Source of the DNA: Hohaiivirga sp031546825
GTDB taxonomy: Bacteria > Pseudomonadota > Alphaproteobacteria > Rhizobiales > Beijerinckiaceae
Assembly (NCBI GenBank): GCA_031546825.1
Contig: JAVBJU010000010.1
Coordinates: 62,001-126,000 of the forward strand
DNA: 64,000 nt
Direction: 5' to 3'
Both the position numbers and the translations under genes were made by a program. Below the pieces are notes generated by a model, which saw only the letters and a program-made list of their open reading frames with translations, ran no database searches and was not told where the DNA came from. The stretch's first letter is position 1; every line of letters begins with the position of its first letter. Shown here one piece after another: positions 19,890 to 27,754 of the stretch.

Positions 19890-21551
19890 TCAATGGTTGA
19901 AGATGCGCACTTTATCGCGCAGGAAAATCTTGGCGACACCGAGGGTCACGACGATAGTCAGCATCATGCCCAGTGCCGTTGCACTGGCCTTGCCGTAATA
20001 GCCGTGGTCGGCGAGCGACAGGATGGAGATTGATGCCAGCATCCATTGCGGTGAGGTCAGGAAGATGACTGTCGACAGCGTGTTCATGTTTTTCAGGAAG
20101 CTGTAGATCAGGCTTGAGGATATGGCCCCGCGCAACATCGGAATGACGATGAGCCGGAAGGTGGTCGGGCTGTTGGCGCCAAGATTGGTCGAAGCCTCCT
20201 CGATGGATTTGTCGATCTGCTTGAAGGCGGAAATGGCGTTGCGGTAGCCCACCGGCAATTGCCGCAAAGTCATGCCGATGATGATGATGAGGGCGGTGCC
20301 GGTCAGCGACAATGGCGGCTTGTTGAATGCGAGGATCAGCGACAACCCGAGGAATGTTCCCGGCATCGAGATCGGCATAAGCGCCACGAAATCCAGCAGG
20401 CCTTTTCCCGGAAACATTTTGCGCGAAACAAGGAAGGCAGTGAACACCCCGAGTAACGTCGCCACCGCCGCCGCCGTGAGCGACAGGATCCAGCTATTGA
20501 ACATATTGCTGGAGCGGAAAAACACTTCGGTGAAATTATCAAGGGTAACGGTGAAGTCGAAGCCGAAATTGGCGGTGAGGGCAAAGCACAGCACCACGGC
20601 AAAATTCAGCAGGATATAGGTGGCGACCACCGTGCAAAGAAGCCACAACAGAAACCGCCCGAGCGGGCCGATGGTGATGCGTGTCATGCCCGAAACCGGC
20701 TTGCCGGTGACGGTGACATAGGAGCCCCGGTCCAAAAAGTACTTTTGCAACAAAAACACCAGCAATGTCGGCAGAAGCAGCACGATGGATAGCACCGCCG
20801 CCACCGGCATGTCGAACGCGCCGGTGACCTGCTTATAGGCTTCGGTTGCCAGCATCCGGTGATTGCCGCCGATCAAGATCGGGTTGCCGAAATCGGCGAA
20901 TGAATTGATGGCGACCAGCAGGAAGGCCGACAGAATGCCGGGCAGGGCCAACGGCAGGGTCACGGTGCGAAACAGTGTCCAGCCACGCGCGCCGAGATTT
21001 TGCGCGGCGAGCTCTAAGTTCGGGCTGATGGAGCGCAGCACACTGGAAATGGTCATATAGGCCAGCGGGAAGAAGGCGACGGTCTGCACCACCCACAACC
21101 CCACCCAACCATAGAGATCAACGCGCAGGCCGAGCATGTGGCGCGTGATCATGCCGTTGCGGCCAAACAGCATGATGAAGGCGAGGCCGGTGATCACCGA
21201 AGGGGCCATTAGCGGCAAAAGCACGATGAACCGGAAAAACGCCTTGCCGGGGATATCGGCGTAATTGACCGCATAGGCATAGCCGAAGCCGATCATCACC
21301 GCCGTTGCCGTGGCCAGCAGTGACGATAGCAGCGTGTTGCGCAGCGCATCGAGAAAAACCGCTTCGGAGAACACGCTCGCCCAGCTTGCGCTTGTGGGAA
21401 GCGCGCAGATCTTGAAGAGCGGGTAGAGAATGAACAGGCAAAACAGCACGATGACGATGCCCAGGCTGACCACGAGCGATGGCTCGCGCCAGGTGCGCCG
21501 CAGGTCTTCGGCCAAGCCTTTTCTTTCCTGAACAGCTTCGGAAATCGCCAT
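19890..21551 (-). CDS. ABC transporter permease, two fused membrane domains (Fe3+ type)
   Basis: This 553-residue inner-membrane permease has about 12 helices in two BPD_transp_1 domains, the arrangement of FbpB/AfuB iron(III) permeases and of 2-aminoethylphosphonate permeases. Each half has an EAA loop for docking the ATPase: ELAAQNLGARGWTLFRT near residue 180 and EEASTNLGANSPTTFRL near 455. GGAGAAGA precedes the ATG. It lies 93 bases after the binding-protein gene and ahead of the ATPase gene on the minus strand. Confidence 0.88.
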   Translation of the reverse strand: MAISEAVQERKGLAEDLRRTWREPSLVVSLGIVIVLFCLFILYPLFKICALPTSASWASVFSEAVFLDALRNTLLSSLLATATAVMIGFGYAYAVNYADIPGKAFFRFIVLLPLMAPSVITGLAFIMLFGRNGMITRHMLGLRVDLYGWVGLWVVQTVAFFPLAYMTISSVLRSISPNLELAAQNLGARGWTLFRTVTLPLALPGILSAFLLVAINSFADFGNPILIGGNHRMLATEAYKQVTGAFDMPVAAVLSIVLLLPTLLVFLLQKYFLDRGSYVTVTGKPVSGMTRITIGPLGRFLLWLLCTVVATYILLNFAVVLCFALTANFGFDFTVTLDNFTEVFFRSSNMFNSWILSLTAAAVATLLGVFTAFLVSRKMFPGKGLLDFVALMPISMPGTFLGLSLILAFNKPPLSLTGTALIIIIGMTLRQLPVGYRNAISAFKQIDKSIEEASTNLGANSPTTFRLIVIPMLRGAISSSLIYSFLKNMNTLSTVIFLTSPQWMLASISILSLADHGYYGKASATALGMMLTIVVTLGVAKIFLRDKVRIFNH

Positions 21552-21644
21552 TCTCTTCTCCGGTAAAATCAGATGGGATGCGCCGGGCGGGAGGGCGCCC
21601 GGCGTTGAATGGCAATTAAGCCGAGCGGTGCAGCGTGAGCTGGC

Positions 21645-22676
21645 TCACGGAATCGCCTTCCACTTGTCGAGCAAGCCCTTGCGCTGCTCGGAAGCCTTGG
21701 CGAAGCTGAAGTTCTTGTTGATCTGCATCTTGTCGAGAGCCACAGCACCCTTCGGCACGTCCACATCAGCGCGGGTTGAGAGCCGTTGCGTCATCTTGGA
21801 GTGGATGTCGCCCGCTTCCTTGCCAACCATGAATTCAGCAAAAGCCTTGGCCACGTCCCCATTGGGAGCGCCCTTGATCACCGACACTGCGCCGATTTCC
21901 CAGCCGGCGCCCTTGGGCACGAAGCTCACTATCGGCATGCCGCGCTCCACCAGCAGAAGCTGGTCGTGGATGAAGTTGATGCAGATGAGGTATTCGCCGC
22001 TACCGACCATCTGGGCGGGCTTGAAGCCTGAGCCGGGAAACTGTGCGACCTGACCTCGCAATTGCTTCATATATTCAAGCGCTTGCTGCTCGCCCTTTTC
22101 CTGAGCCACTGAAGCAATCAGGGTGTAGCCGGTGCCGCTCGTTGCCGGGTCCGGCATGACGATTTCGCCCTTGAAGGCCGGGTTCAGCAGGTCTTCAAGA
22201 TTTTCTGGCATTTTCAGACCCTTCGAGGCGAAGGATTTGTCCCAGTATTGCTTATTGATACCAATGGCCAGCGGGCCGACATAGAAACCGGCCCAATAGC
22301 CGTCATTGTCGCGATAATAGGCGGGAATATCCTTTTCGCCGGTCTTGGAGCTATATTTTTCCAGCAACCCGGCATTTTTCAGGAATTCATGATTTTCCGC
22401 CGCGCCGCCCAGAATGGCATCGGCCTTGGGGGCGTCTTTCTCCGCCTGAACACGGGCTACTATTTCACCCGCAGATAACCGCAGGAAGCTGAAATCCGCA
22501 CCTGTCTTCTTCTTGAATGCCTCGAGCAGGGCTTTGCCTTCATTCTCATGGAAGGCGACATAAACCACGAGCTTCTTGCCTTGCAGATTGGGCAGTTCTT
22601 GTGCCTGTGCCGTGGAAAGGCAGCACAGCAGCGGCAGAGCCGCAAGTCCAGAGAGCACTTTATTGAATAGTTTCAT
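21645..22676 (-). CDS. ABC transporter periplasmic binding protein (Fe3+/phosphonate family)
   Basis: This 343-residue solute-binding protein has a signal peptide (hydrophobic core AALPLLCCLS, cleavage near AQAQ). It belongs to the bacterial extracellular binding-protein family that includes FbpA/FutA/AfuA and phosphonate binders (KLVVYVAFHENEGKALLEAF, AILGGAAENHEFL, GEIVMPDPATSGTGYT). Iron binders usually carry an adjacent Tyr pair late in the protein; I cannot locate a convincing pair, so iron is likely but not certain as substrate. It is the first gene of its operon, with GAGGT before the ATG. Confidence 0.82.
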   Translation of the reverse strand: MKLFNKVLSGLAALPLLCCLSTAQAQELPNLQGKKLVVYVAFHENEGKALLEAFKKKTGADFSFLRLSAGEIVARVQAEKDAPKADAILGGAAENHEFLKNAGLLEKYSSKTGEKDIPAYYRDNDGYWAGFYVGPLAIGINKQYWDKSFASKGLKMPENLEDLLNPAFKGEIVMPDPATSGTGYTLIASVAQEKGEQQALEYMKQLRGQVAQFPGSGFKPAQMVGSGEYLICINFIHDQLLLVERGMPIVSFVPKGAGWEIGAVSVIKGAPNGDVAKAFAEFMVGKEAGDIHSKMTQRLSTRADVDVPKGAVALDKMQINKNFSFAKASEQRKGLLDKWKAIP

Positions 22677-23076
22677 GTCAGCACCTCACTCATTGGCCGG
22701 ATATCCGGGCTTCTTGCTAAAAGGCGGCTGTTGCGCGAGCGGGTACGATGATGAGCAAGAATGCTGGTGATGAGCCAATTCTCGCATGTGGCCCCCACAG
22801 CTCCGTTCATTTAGATCCCCCCCGGGAACAGGATATATCAGCTAAACACCGATTGGTGGTTTGAGCAAACGCCTTTTGAGCACCGCATGATGACAGTTGT
22901 GAATCGGTGAGATTGCCCTGCGATTTTTCGCTTGTCGGATAACTGGAACAAATATAGAACAAAGCCATGAGCGCAGTGTCCAGGGCGTAATTGTTTTTGG
23001 GGACGGGAAGTGCGGCACCTTGTTCTTGCCGTGGTTGCCAGTCACAAAGGCATTCAGATTTTAAGTGGAGAGTACG
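22677..23076. other. Intergenic region between the binding-protein gene and ssb
   Basis: This 400-base divergent region carries the promoter of the importer operon on the minus strand and of ssb on the plus strand. The one clear element is the LexA box at 22946-22960. I found no tRNA, riboswitch or convincing small gene. The long minus-strand open frame that crosses it runs antisense through ssb. Confidence 0.5.
22946..22960. promoter_or_regulatory. LexA (SOS) box upstream of ssb
   Basis: GAAC-AAATATA-GAAC is a perfect match to the alphaproteobacterial LexA consensus GTTC-N7-GTTC read on the other strand. It lies 117 bases before the ssb start, so ssb is probably under SOS control. Confidence 0.75.
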
Positions 23077-23616
23077 ATGGCAGGCAGCGTCAACAAGGTC
23101 ATTCTGGTCGGCAATCTGGGCCGGGATCCGGAAGTGCGGCGGATGGGGTCGGGTGATCCCGTTGTCAGTTTGCGCATTGCAACCTCCGAGACCTGGCGCG
23201 ACAAGAACTCCGGCGAGCGCAAGGAAAAGACCGAATGGCATTCGGTGGTGATTTTCAATGAAAACCTCGCCAAGGTTGCCGAACAATACCTGCGCAAGGG
23301 CTCCAAGATTTACGTCGAAGGCCAGCTTCAGACCCGCAAATGGCAGGATCAGAGCGGCCAGGAACGCTACACCACCGAAATCGTTCTGCAGCGCTTCCGT
23401 GGCGAACTGACGATCCTCGACAGCCGCGGAAGTGGCGGCGGCGGCGGTGGCGGCGATGCGGGCGGCGGAGAATATGACGACATGGGCGGCGGTAGCAGCC
23501 AGGGCCAGATCAGCCGTGGTGGCGATTTCGGCGGCGGTCAGCAACGTTCCGCTCCGCAGAATGCCCCGGCGGGCGGTGGTCGCTCCAATGATCTAGACGA
23601 CGATATTCCGTTCTAG
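23077..23616 (+). CDS. ssb: Single-stranded DNA-binding protein
   Basis: SSB coats single-stranded DNA during replication and repair and recruits partners through its acidic tail. The 179-residue product has an OB fold at about 1-110 (VNKVILVGNLGRDPEVR, WRDKNSGERKEKTEWH), a glycine-rich linker with runs of Gly between Ser and Asp, and the tip DLDDDIPF. ATG 23077 is chosen: GTGGAGAG sits just upstream and MAGSVNKV is the family start. A GTG at 23065 would only add four residues. A perfect LexA box lies upstream. Confidence 0.97.
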   Translation: MAGSVNKVILVGNLGRDPEVRRMGSGDPVVSLRIATSETWRDKNSGERKEKTEWHSVVIFNENLAKVAEQYLRKGSKIYVEGQLQTRKWQDQSGQERYTTEIVLQRFRGELTILDSRGSGGGGGGGDAGGGEYDDMGGGSSQGQISRGGDFGGGQQRSAPQNAPAGGGRSNDLDDDIPF

Positions 23617-23695
23617 AGTAGGGTGTGTTTTAAGGGGAAACCGGTTAAACGCACAAAGTCTTGAGAAATATACAAATGAGAGCAGGGTGTGTTTT
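23615..23695. repeat. Interspersed repeat, copy B with the start of another copy
   Basis: Positions 23615-23681 repeat the element seen at 19795-19861. From 23679 the first 17 bases of the element recur (AGAGCAGGGTGTGTTTT), so a second, truncated copy follows directly. The element starts at the ssb stop codon. About 250 bases of further noncoding sequence up to 23952 show nothing else recognisable. Confidence 0.7.
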
Positions 23696-23952
23696 CCGTA
23701 TAAACATATCCTGTTCCAGGGTTCTGGGTCGACAAACCATTGAGCCACACCGGATGATGGATGGCATTAGGTAGCCCCCTTTTGTCCGGTGGCGTTGCAG
23801 AAACGCAGCACGTCAACACGCTTCACGTTATGGTGATAAAATCCGGAGCGGTATTTATTTTCGTTGAAATATCAATCGCTCCGATGCGGAGAGACTGACC
23901 GGCAGAGTGATGGCGCATGAATCATCGCACGACCGTTTCTGGAGGCCGTTTC

Positions 23953-25401
23953 TTGACACGTAAATCCACTCTTTCGATCGAGACTTTATCCGAACTCGGT
24001 GTGGAAAAACTTGCGCAAATGGTTTTCGAGGAGATCGAGCGAAATGCAGCTTTGAAGAAAGTCGCCAAGGCGGCTATTGCCGGTCTGAAAGGGCCGGAGG
24101 CGGTTGCCAAGTTGATCGACCGACGTCTCTCCGCGCTGGAGAAGGCAAAATCCCAAATTGGTTGGGAAAAAGAAAAGGCCTTCAGTGAGGATTTACGCGC
24201 TACAGTTGCCACCATGGCGAACGAACTCGGTCAGGCCTCGGCGATTATGGCTGTTGAGCGCCTAATTCGCTTCATTGCCACCAGCAATTCAGTTTATCAG
24301 CGCGTCGACGATTCCTACGGTCGCCTGCAGAATATTTATGCCGACGCTGTTGAAGCCTTGGGTGATTTGATTGCGAAAGTGGCTCCTCATGATGCCATGA
24401 AACTGCCGACCGCGATCGATGCCGCGCTCATGTTCAGCCAATATGGTCATCTGTCTGACGTCATAGAGGTTGTGGCGAAACACTTGCCGGAAGCTGAACT
24501 GGTGCTGTGGCAAAGCCGATTGGCGGATTTGCAGAAGCAGCAGGAGAATCAGGTTCGCAGTGATCGTGATTATGAGCGCAATTCCATGATCCGTCAGCTG
24601 CAAAACGCCCGCCAGATACTTGCCGGAGCATGCGGTGATATCGATGGCCTGATTGCGATTGAGGAAGCAAAATTACCTCAATCGCAGGATGTACTGGGTA
24701 TTGCCGAGAAACTACTACTGGCTGATCGGCCTGCCGAAGCCCTTGAATGGGTTCGACGGGAGAAGCCGGGAGGATTGCGTTATTTGAGTTTGGCCAATCT
24801 TGCCGATGGTGAGATGCCGCGCCTTGCTCTGTCAGAAACGCGAACACTGCTGGAAGCGCGCATTCTCGATGCTTTGGGCGAGCAGGAAGCTGCCCTAAAA
24901 TTGCTGTGGTCATCGTTCGAAGCATCGCTTTCGCCGAAACTCTTACGTATTTATATTAAAAAATTACCAGATTTTGAGGATTTCGATGCCCTCGACAAGG
25001 CTTTTGCCCATGTTGGCCACGCGAAGTCGATATATCAGGCGTTACAGTTTTTCCTTGAATGGCCCAAGCTTGATCTTGCCGGGGATCTGGTTCTCCGGAA
25101 CTGCGAGAGGTGGGATGGTGCTTACTATAGATCTCTGGCACCCGCTGCACTCATTCTGGAGCAAAGCGACCAACCACTGGCTGCAACAATTCTCTATCGT
25201 GCGTTGCTCGACGGTATCCTGCTTCGCAGCCATTCCAAAGCTTATGGATATGGTGCGGAGTATTTGGAAAAACTGGATGAACTCGCAAAGCAAGAGGTCG
25301 TTGCTGAAGCAACTGCCTTTCAAAGCCATACAAACTATCGTCTGTCACTAAGGCAGAAGCACGGCAGGAAAAGTGGCTTTTGGCAGTTGGTCGAAGACTA
25401 G
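23953..25401 (+). CDS. DUF6880 family protein
   Basis: This 482-residue cytoplasmic helical-repeat protein matches the DUF6880 pattern: start TRKSTLSIETLSELGVEKLA, then GLKGPEAVAKLIDRRLSALE, IGWEKEKAFSEDL and VYQRVDDSYGRLQNIY, with TPR-like helices behind. The function of the family is unknown. I take TTG 23953 as start because GGAGG lies 7 bases before it and family members begin at this point. ATG 23917 would add 12 unrelated residues and has no ribosome-binding site. The gene stands alone between ssb and the next gene. Confidence 0.72.
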   Translation: MTRKSTLSIETLSELGVEKLAQMVFEEIERNAALKKVAKAAIAGLKGPEAVAKLIDRRLSALEKAKSQIGWEKEKAFSEDLRATVATMANELGQASAIMAVERLIRFIATSNSVYQRVDDSYGRLQNIYADAVEALGDLIAKVAPHDAMKLPTAIDAALMFSQYGHLSDVIEVVAKHLPEAELVLWQSRLADLQKQQENQVRSDRDYERNSMIRQLQNARQILAGACGDIDGLIAIEEAKLPQSQDVLGIAEKLLLADRPAEALEWVRREKPGGLRYLSLANLADGEMPRLALSETRTLLEARILDALGEQEAALKLLWSSFEASLSPKLLRIYIKKLPDFEDFDALDKAFAHVGHAKSIYQALQFFLEWPKLDLAGDLVLRNCERWDGAYYRSLAPAALILEQSDQPLAATILYRALLDGILLRSHSKAYGYGAEYLEKLDELAKQEVVAEATAFQSHTNYRLSLRQKHGRKSGFWQLVED

Positions 25402-25424
25402 AACAAAGCGCGTTTCATATTTGA
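25400..25424. repeat. Interspersed repeat, fragment
   Basis: AGAACAAAGCGCGTTTCATA and the bases after it match the start of the element at 19795 and the palindromic copy near 52045. It begins at the stop codon of the DUF6880 gene, as copy B begins at the ssb stop. Confidence 0.45.
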
Positions 25425-25469
25425 GGCTCTTTGCTTACTTGCAGGGCTTTCAGGGAAAAGGACATTCTT

Positions 25470-25973
25470 GTGACAGCATCGCTAGTTCTGGTCGAGCGTT
25501 TTAACCGCACGCTGCTGCGGGCAACGAGCGTGAGCTTTGCCTTACAGGAATGGTGCGGAGACACCATTCGCTCCGTAAAGATCGAAGATGTCACCAAACC
25601 GGCGACGCCCGAACAGCGGCGACGGCTCGGTATCTCGCCCCAGCAGGCAGTGGAATATCGCAGCGTGCATCTGGTTTGCCGTGACACCGTCATCACCCAC
25701 GCCGAAATCTGGTATTTGCCAGATTGCCTGACAGCCGAAATGCGCGATAGCCTGCGGACCACCGAACTGCCATTCGGCGTGGTGGTGCAGGCGCTCCGGC
25801 AGAAGCGTGAGAATTTTGCCGTCTATGAACGTGCCTCGCCTTTTATTTTCGAACATCGCGCCGTGCTGGTCACAGGCACAGGAACGCCGTTCGGCATCGT
25901 GCACGAACGCCACCGGGCCGAGGTTCTCGCCTTCCATGGGCAAAGTACCAATGGCGCGCAGGCTGCCAATTAA
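25470..25973 (+). CDS. Chorismate-lyase-like (UbiC/UTRA fold) protein, function unknown
   Basis: The 167-residue product resembles the UbiC/UTRA alpha-beta fold: an early strand pair (LVLVERFNRTLLRATSV), a central YRSVHLVCRDTVITHAEIWY, and LPFGVVVQALRQKRENFAVY. It lacks a complete set of chorismate-lyase residues that I can confirm, so this is a fold-level guess. GTG 25470 follows AGGGAAAAGGAC, which serves as ribosome-binding site; a TTG at 25431 would add 13 residues. It lies 138 bases before the malonyl-CoA decarboxylase gene on the same strand. Confidence 0.55.
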   Translation: MTASLVLVERFNRTLLRATSVSFALQEWCGDTIRSVKIEDVTKPATPEQRRRLGISPQQAVEYRSVHLVCRDTVITHAEIWYLPDCLTAEMRDSLRTTELPFGVVVQALRQKRENFAVYERASPFIFEHRAVLVTGTGTPFGIVHERHRAEVLAFHGQSTNGAQAAN

Positions 25974-26111
25974 GAACGAGATCCGCGCGCATCTGCCATA
26001 CCTTAAGAGCATTGCATCCCATGCAGGCTTGCGCGAAATTAATGGCGTTCTCATTTCTGGAAAATAAGGCCGATCCGCTAAGGGATGCGGGCGCGACAGA
26101 GGAGGGGCGGT

Positions 26112-27461
26112 ATGGCTGGCAGTTTCTTCAGTGAATTGATGTCCACCCTGTTTGAGCGCCGTTTCGGAAGACTGACGCAGAACGGCAAGCGCCCCATTGT
26201 TGAACTCTGCGAAGAACTCATGTCCGGTGTTGGGGAAGTCTCCGGCGTGCGCATCGCCCGTGAAATTCTCGCCTGTTACCGCCAGATGGATAGCGACGCC
26301 AAGGTGGTGTTCTTCCGCTATCTCACCGACAAGCTCGACATCATTCCTGAAAAGCTCATCAACGCCGCCACCGCTTATGCACAAACGCCCGATGGAGAGC
26401 ATCTTGGCGCGGTGATTACCGCCGCTGAGCCGCGCCGCCAGGAATTGCTGCGGCGCATCAATCAGGCTCCCGGCGCGACGGGAGATCTCGTGCGCATCCG
26501 CCTTGATCTGCTGAGCGTGCTGAAGCAACACCCCGAGTTCGCGCGGGCTGACCTCGATTTTGCACATCTGTTTCGGGCGTGGTTCAATCGCGGCTTTCTG
26601 GTGCTGCGCCACATTGATTGGGGCACACCGGCGGCGCTGCTGGAAAAGATCATTGAATACGAGGCGGTGCACACCATTAATGATTGGAATGATCTGCGCC
26701 GCCGCCTGATGCCCGCCGATCGGCGCTGCTTCGCTTTCTTTCACCCGGCGATGCCCAATGAGCCGCTGATTTTCGTCGAAGTGGCGCTGACCCGCGATAT
26801 TCCGGGCTCCATCCAGGAACTTTTGGCAGAGGAGCGCCCGATTCTCGAGCCAAACAAAGCCAAAACCGCCGTGTTCTATTCCATCTCCAACTGTCAGGAG
26901 GGCTTGCGCGGCATCTCGTTCGGCAACTCGCTGATCAAGCATGTGGTTGAGGAGCTGAGCCGCGAACTGCCGCATCTTGAGACCTTCGTAACCCTGTCGC
27001 CGATGCCCGGCTTCGCGCAGTGGTTGAAGGAGCGCGCCAGCGCAGGGGAGGCGGATGCTGTGAGCTTGCTGGCAACGGTGCAACAAGACCCCGCCGCGCT
27101 GGAAGCCGCGGCAGAAACCACCCAGCAGCTCGCCGCGCGCTATCTGCTCGAAGGCACAAGCGCCAAAGGCTTTCCCCTCGACCCCGTCGCCCGCTTCCAC
27201 CTCGGTAACGGCGCGCTCGCCCATCGCGTCCACGCACTCGCCGATCGTTCCAAAAACGGTCTCAAACAATCCTGCGGCGCCATGGTCAATTACCTCTATG
27301 ATCTGAAAGCCGTCGAACAAAACCACGAAAACTACGCCGCAGATGGCACCGTCACCGCATCCAGGGAAATCCGGGCGCTGGTGAAAGCGAGCGAGAAGGC
27401 GCGCCAGAACAACAGCCAGACGGCCCGCCCCCAAGAGGGAAATATCGAAGAGCTTCCATAA
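26112..27461 (+). CDS. Malonyl-CoA decarboxylase
   Basis: The enzyme converts malonyl-CoA to acetyl-CoA and CO2, in malonate use or in control of fatty-acid synthesis. The 449-residue product has the helical N-terminal domain and the GNAT-like catalytic domain. TLSPMPGF carries the catalytic Ser equivalent to human Ser329, and RFHLGNGAL carries the His equivalent to His423. The C-terminal block MVNYLYDL is also conserved. ATG 26112 has a strong AGGAGG 7 bases upstream, so the in-frame start at 26085 is not used. No malonate transporter or malonyl-CoA synthetase is next to it. Confidence 0.9.
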   Translation: MAGSFFSELMSTLFERRFGRLTQNGKRPIVELCEELMSGVGEVSGVRIAREILACYRQMDSDAKVVFFRYLTDKLDIIPEKLINAATAYAQTPDGEHLGAVITAAEPRRQELLRRINQAPGATGDLVRIRLDLLSVLKQHPEFARADLDFAHLFRAWFNRGFLVLRHIDWGTPAALLEKIIEYEAVHTINDWNDLRRRLMPADRRCFAFFHPAMPNEPLIFVEVALTRDIPGSIQELLAEERPILEPNKAKTAVFYSISNCQEGLRGISFGNSLIKHVVEELSRELPHLETFVTLSPMPGFAQWLKERASAGEADAVSLLATVQQDPAALEAAAETTQQLAARYLLEGTSAKGFPLDPVARFHLGNGALAHRVHALADRSKNGLKQSCGAMVNYLYDLKAVEQNHENYAADGTVTASREIRALVKASEKARQNNSQTARPQEGNIEELP

Positions 27462-27754
27462 GCGCGGGCATTAAAGCAGAGGTGATTATTGACCATCAGG
27501 TTCCGCATGCGGCTTGACGGTGCTTCCACGATGAGAGTGTCTCTCAATATCTCATTCTGCTTTTTTTGTTCGTGATATCGCTTAAAAATCAGGAGCTAAG
27601 CCTGGTAGCAGCGTGAAAATTTTCGGAAAATTTTATTTACAAAAAGGCTCTTCAAGCCTAACAGTTGATTCACAAAAAACAGTTTAATAATTTCTGCTTT
27701 CTCCTGGGACTAACGCCTGTCGGTTTCTTCTTACGCTCTTGCAGCGAGGTCGTC

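Noticed and set aside
23020..23045. A second possible LexA site (GTTC...GTTG) nearer to ssb
   Set aside because: The spacing is 8 instead of 7 and one half is mismatched, while a perfect site lies upstream.
22807..23544. A minus-strand frame rich in alanine and threonine
   Set aside because: It runs antisense through ssb and its composition is what the reverse strand of ssb's glycine-rich linker gives.
25542..27434. A 630-codon minus-strand open frame
   Set aside because: It runs antisense through malonyl-CoA decarboxylase and the chorismate-lyase-like gene, whose motifs and ribosome-binding sites are clear. The frame is a by-product of high GC.
27661..27680. A possible Fnr-like site TTGAT-TCAC-AAAAA before the TMAO reductase gene
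   Set aside because: Only one half matches TTGAT-N4-ATCAA; such half-sites are frequent by chance.
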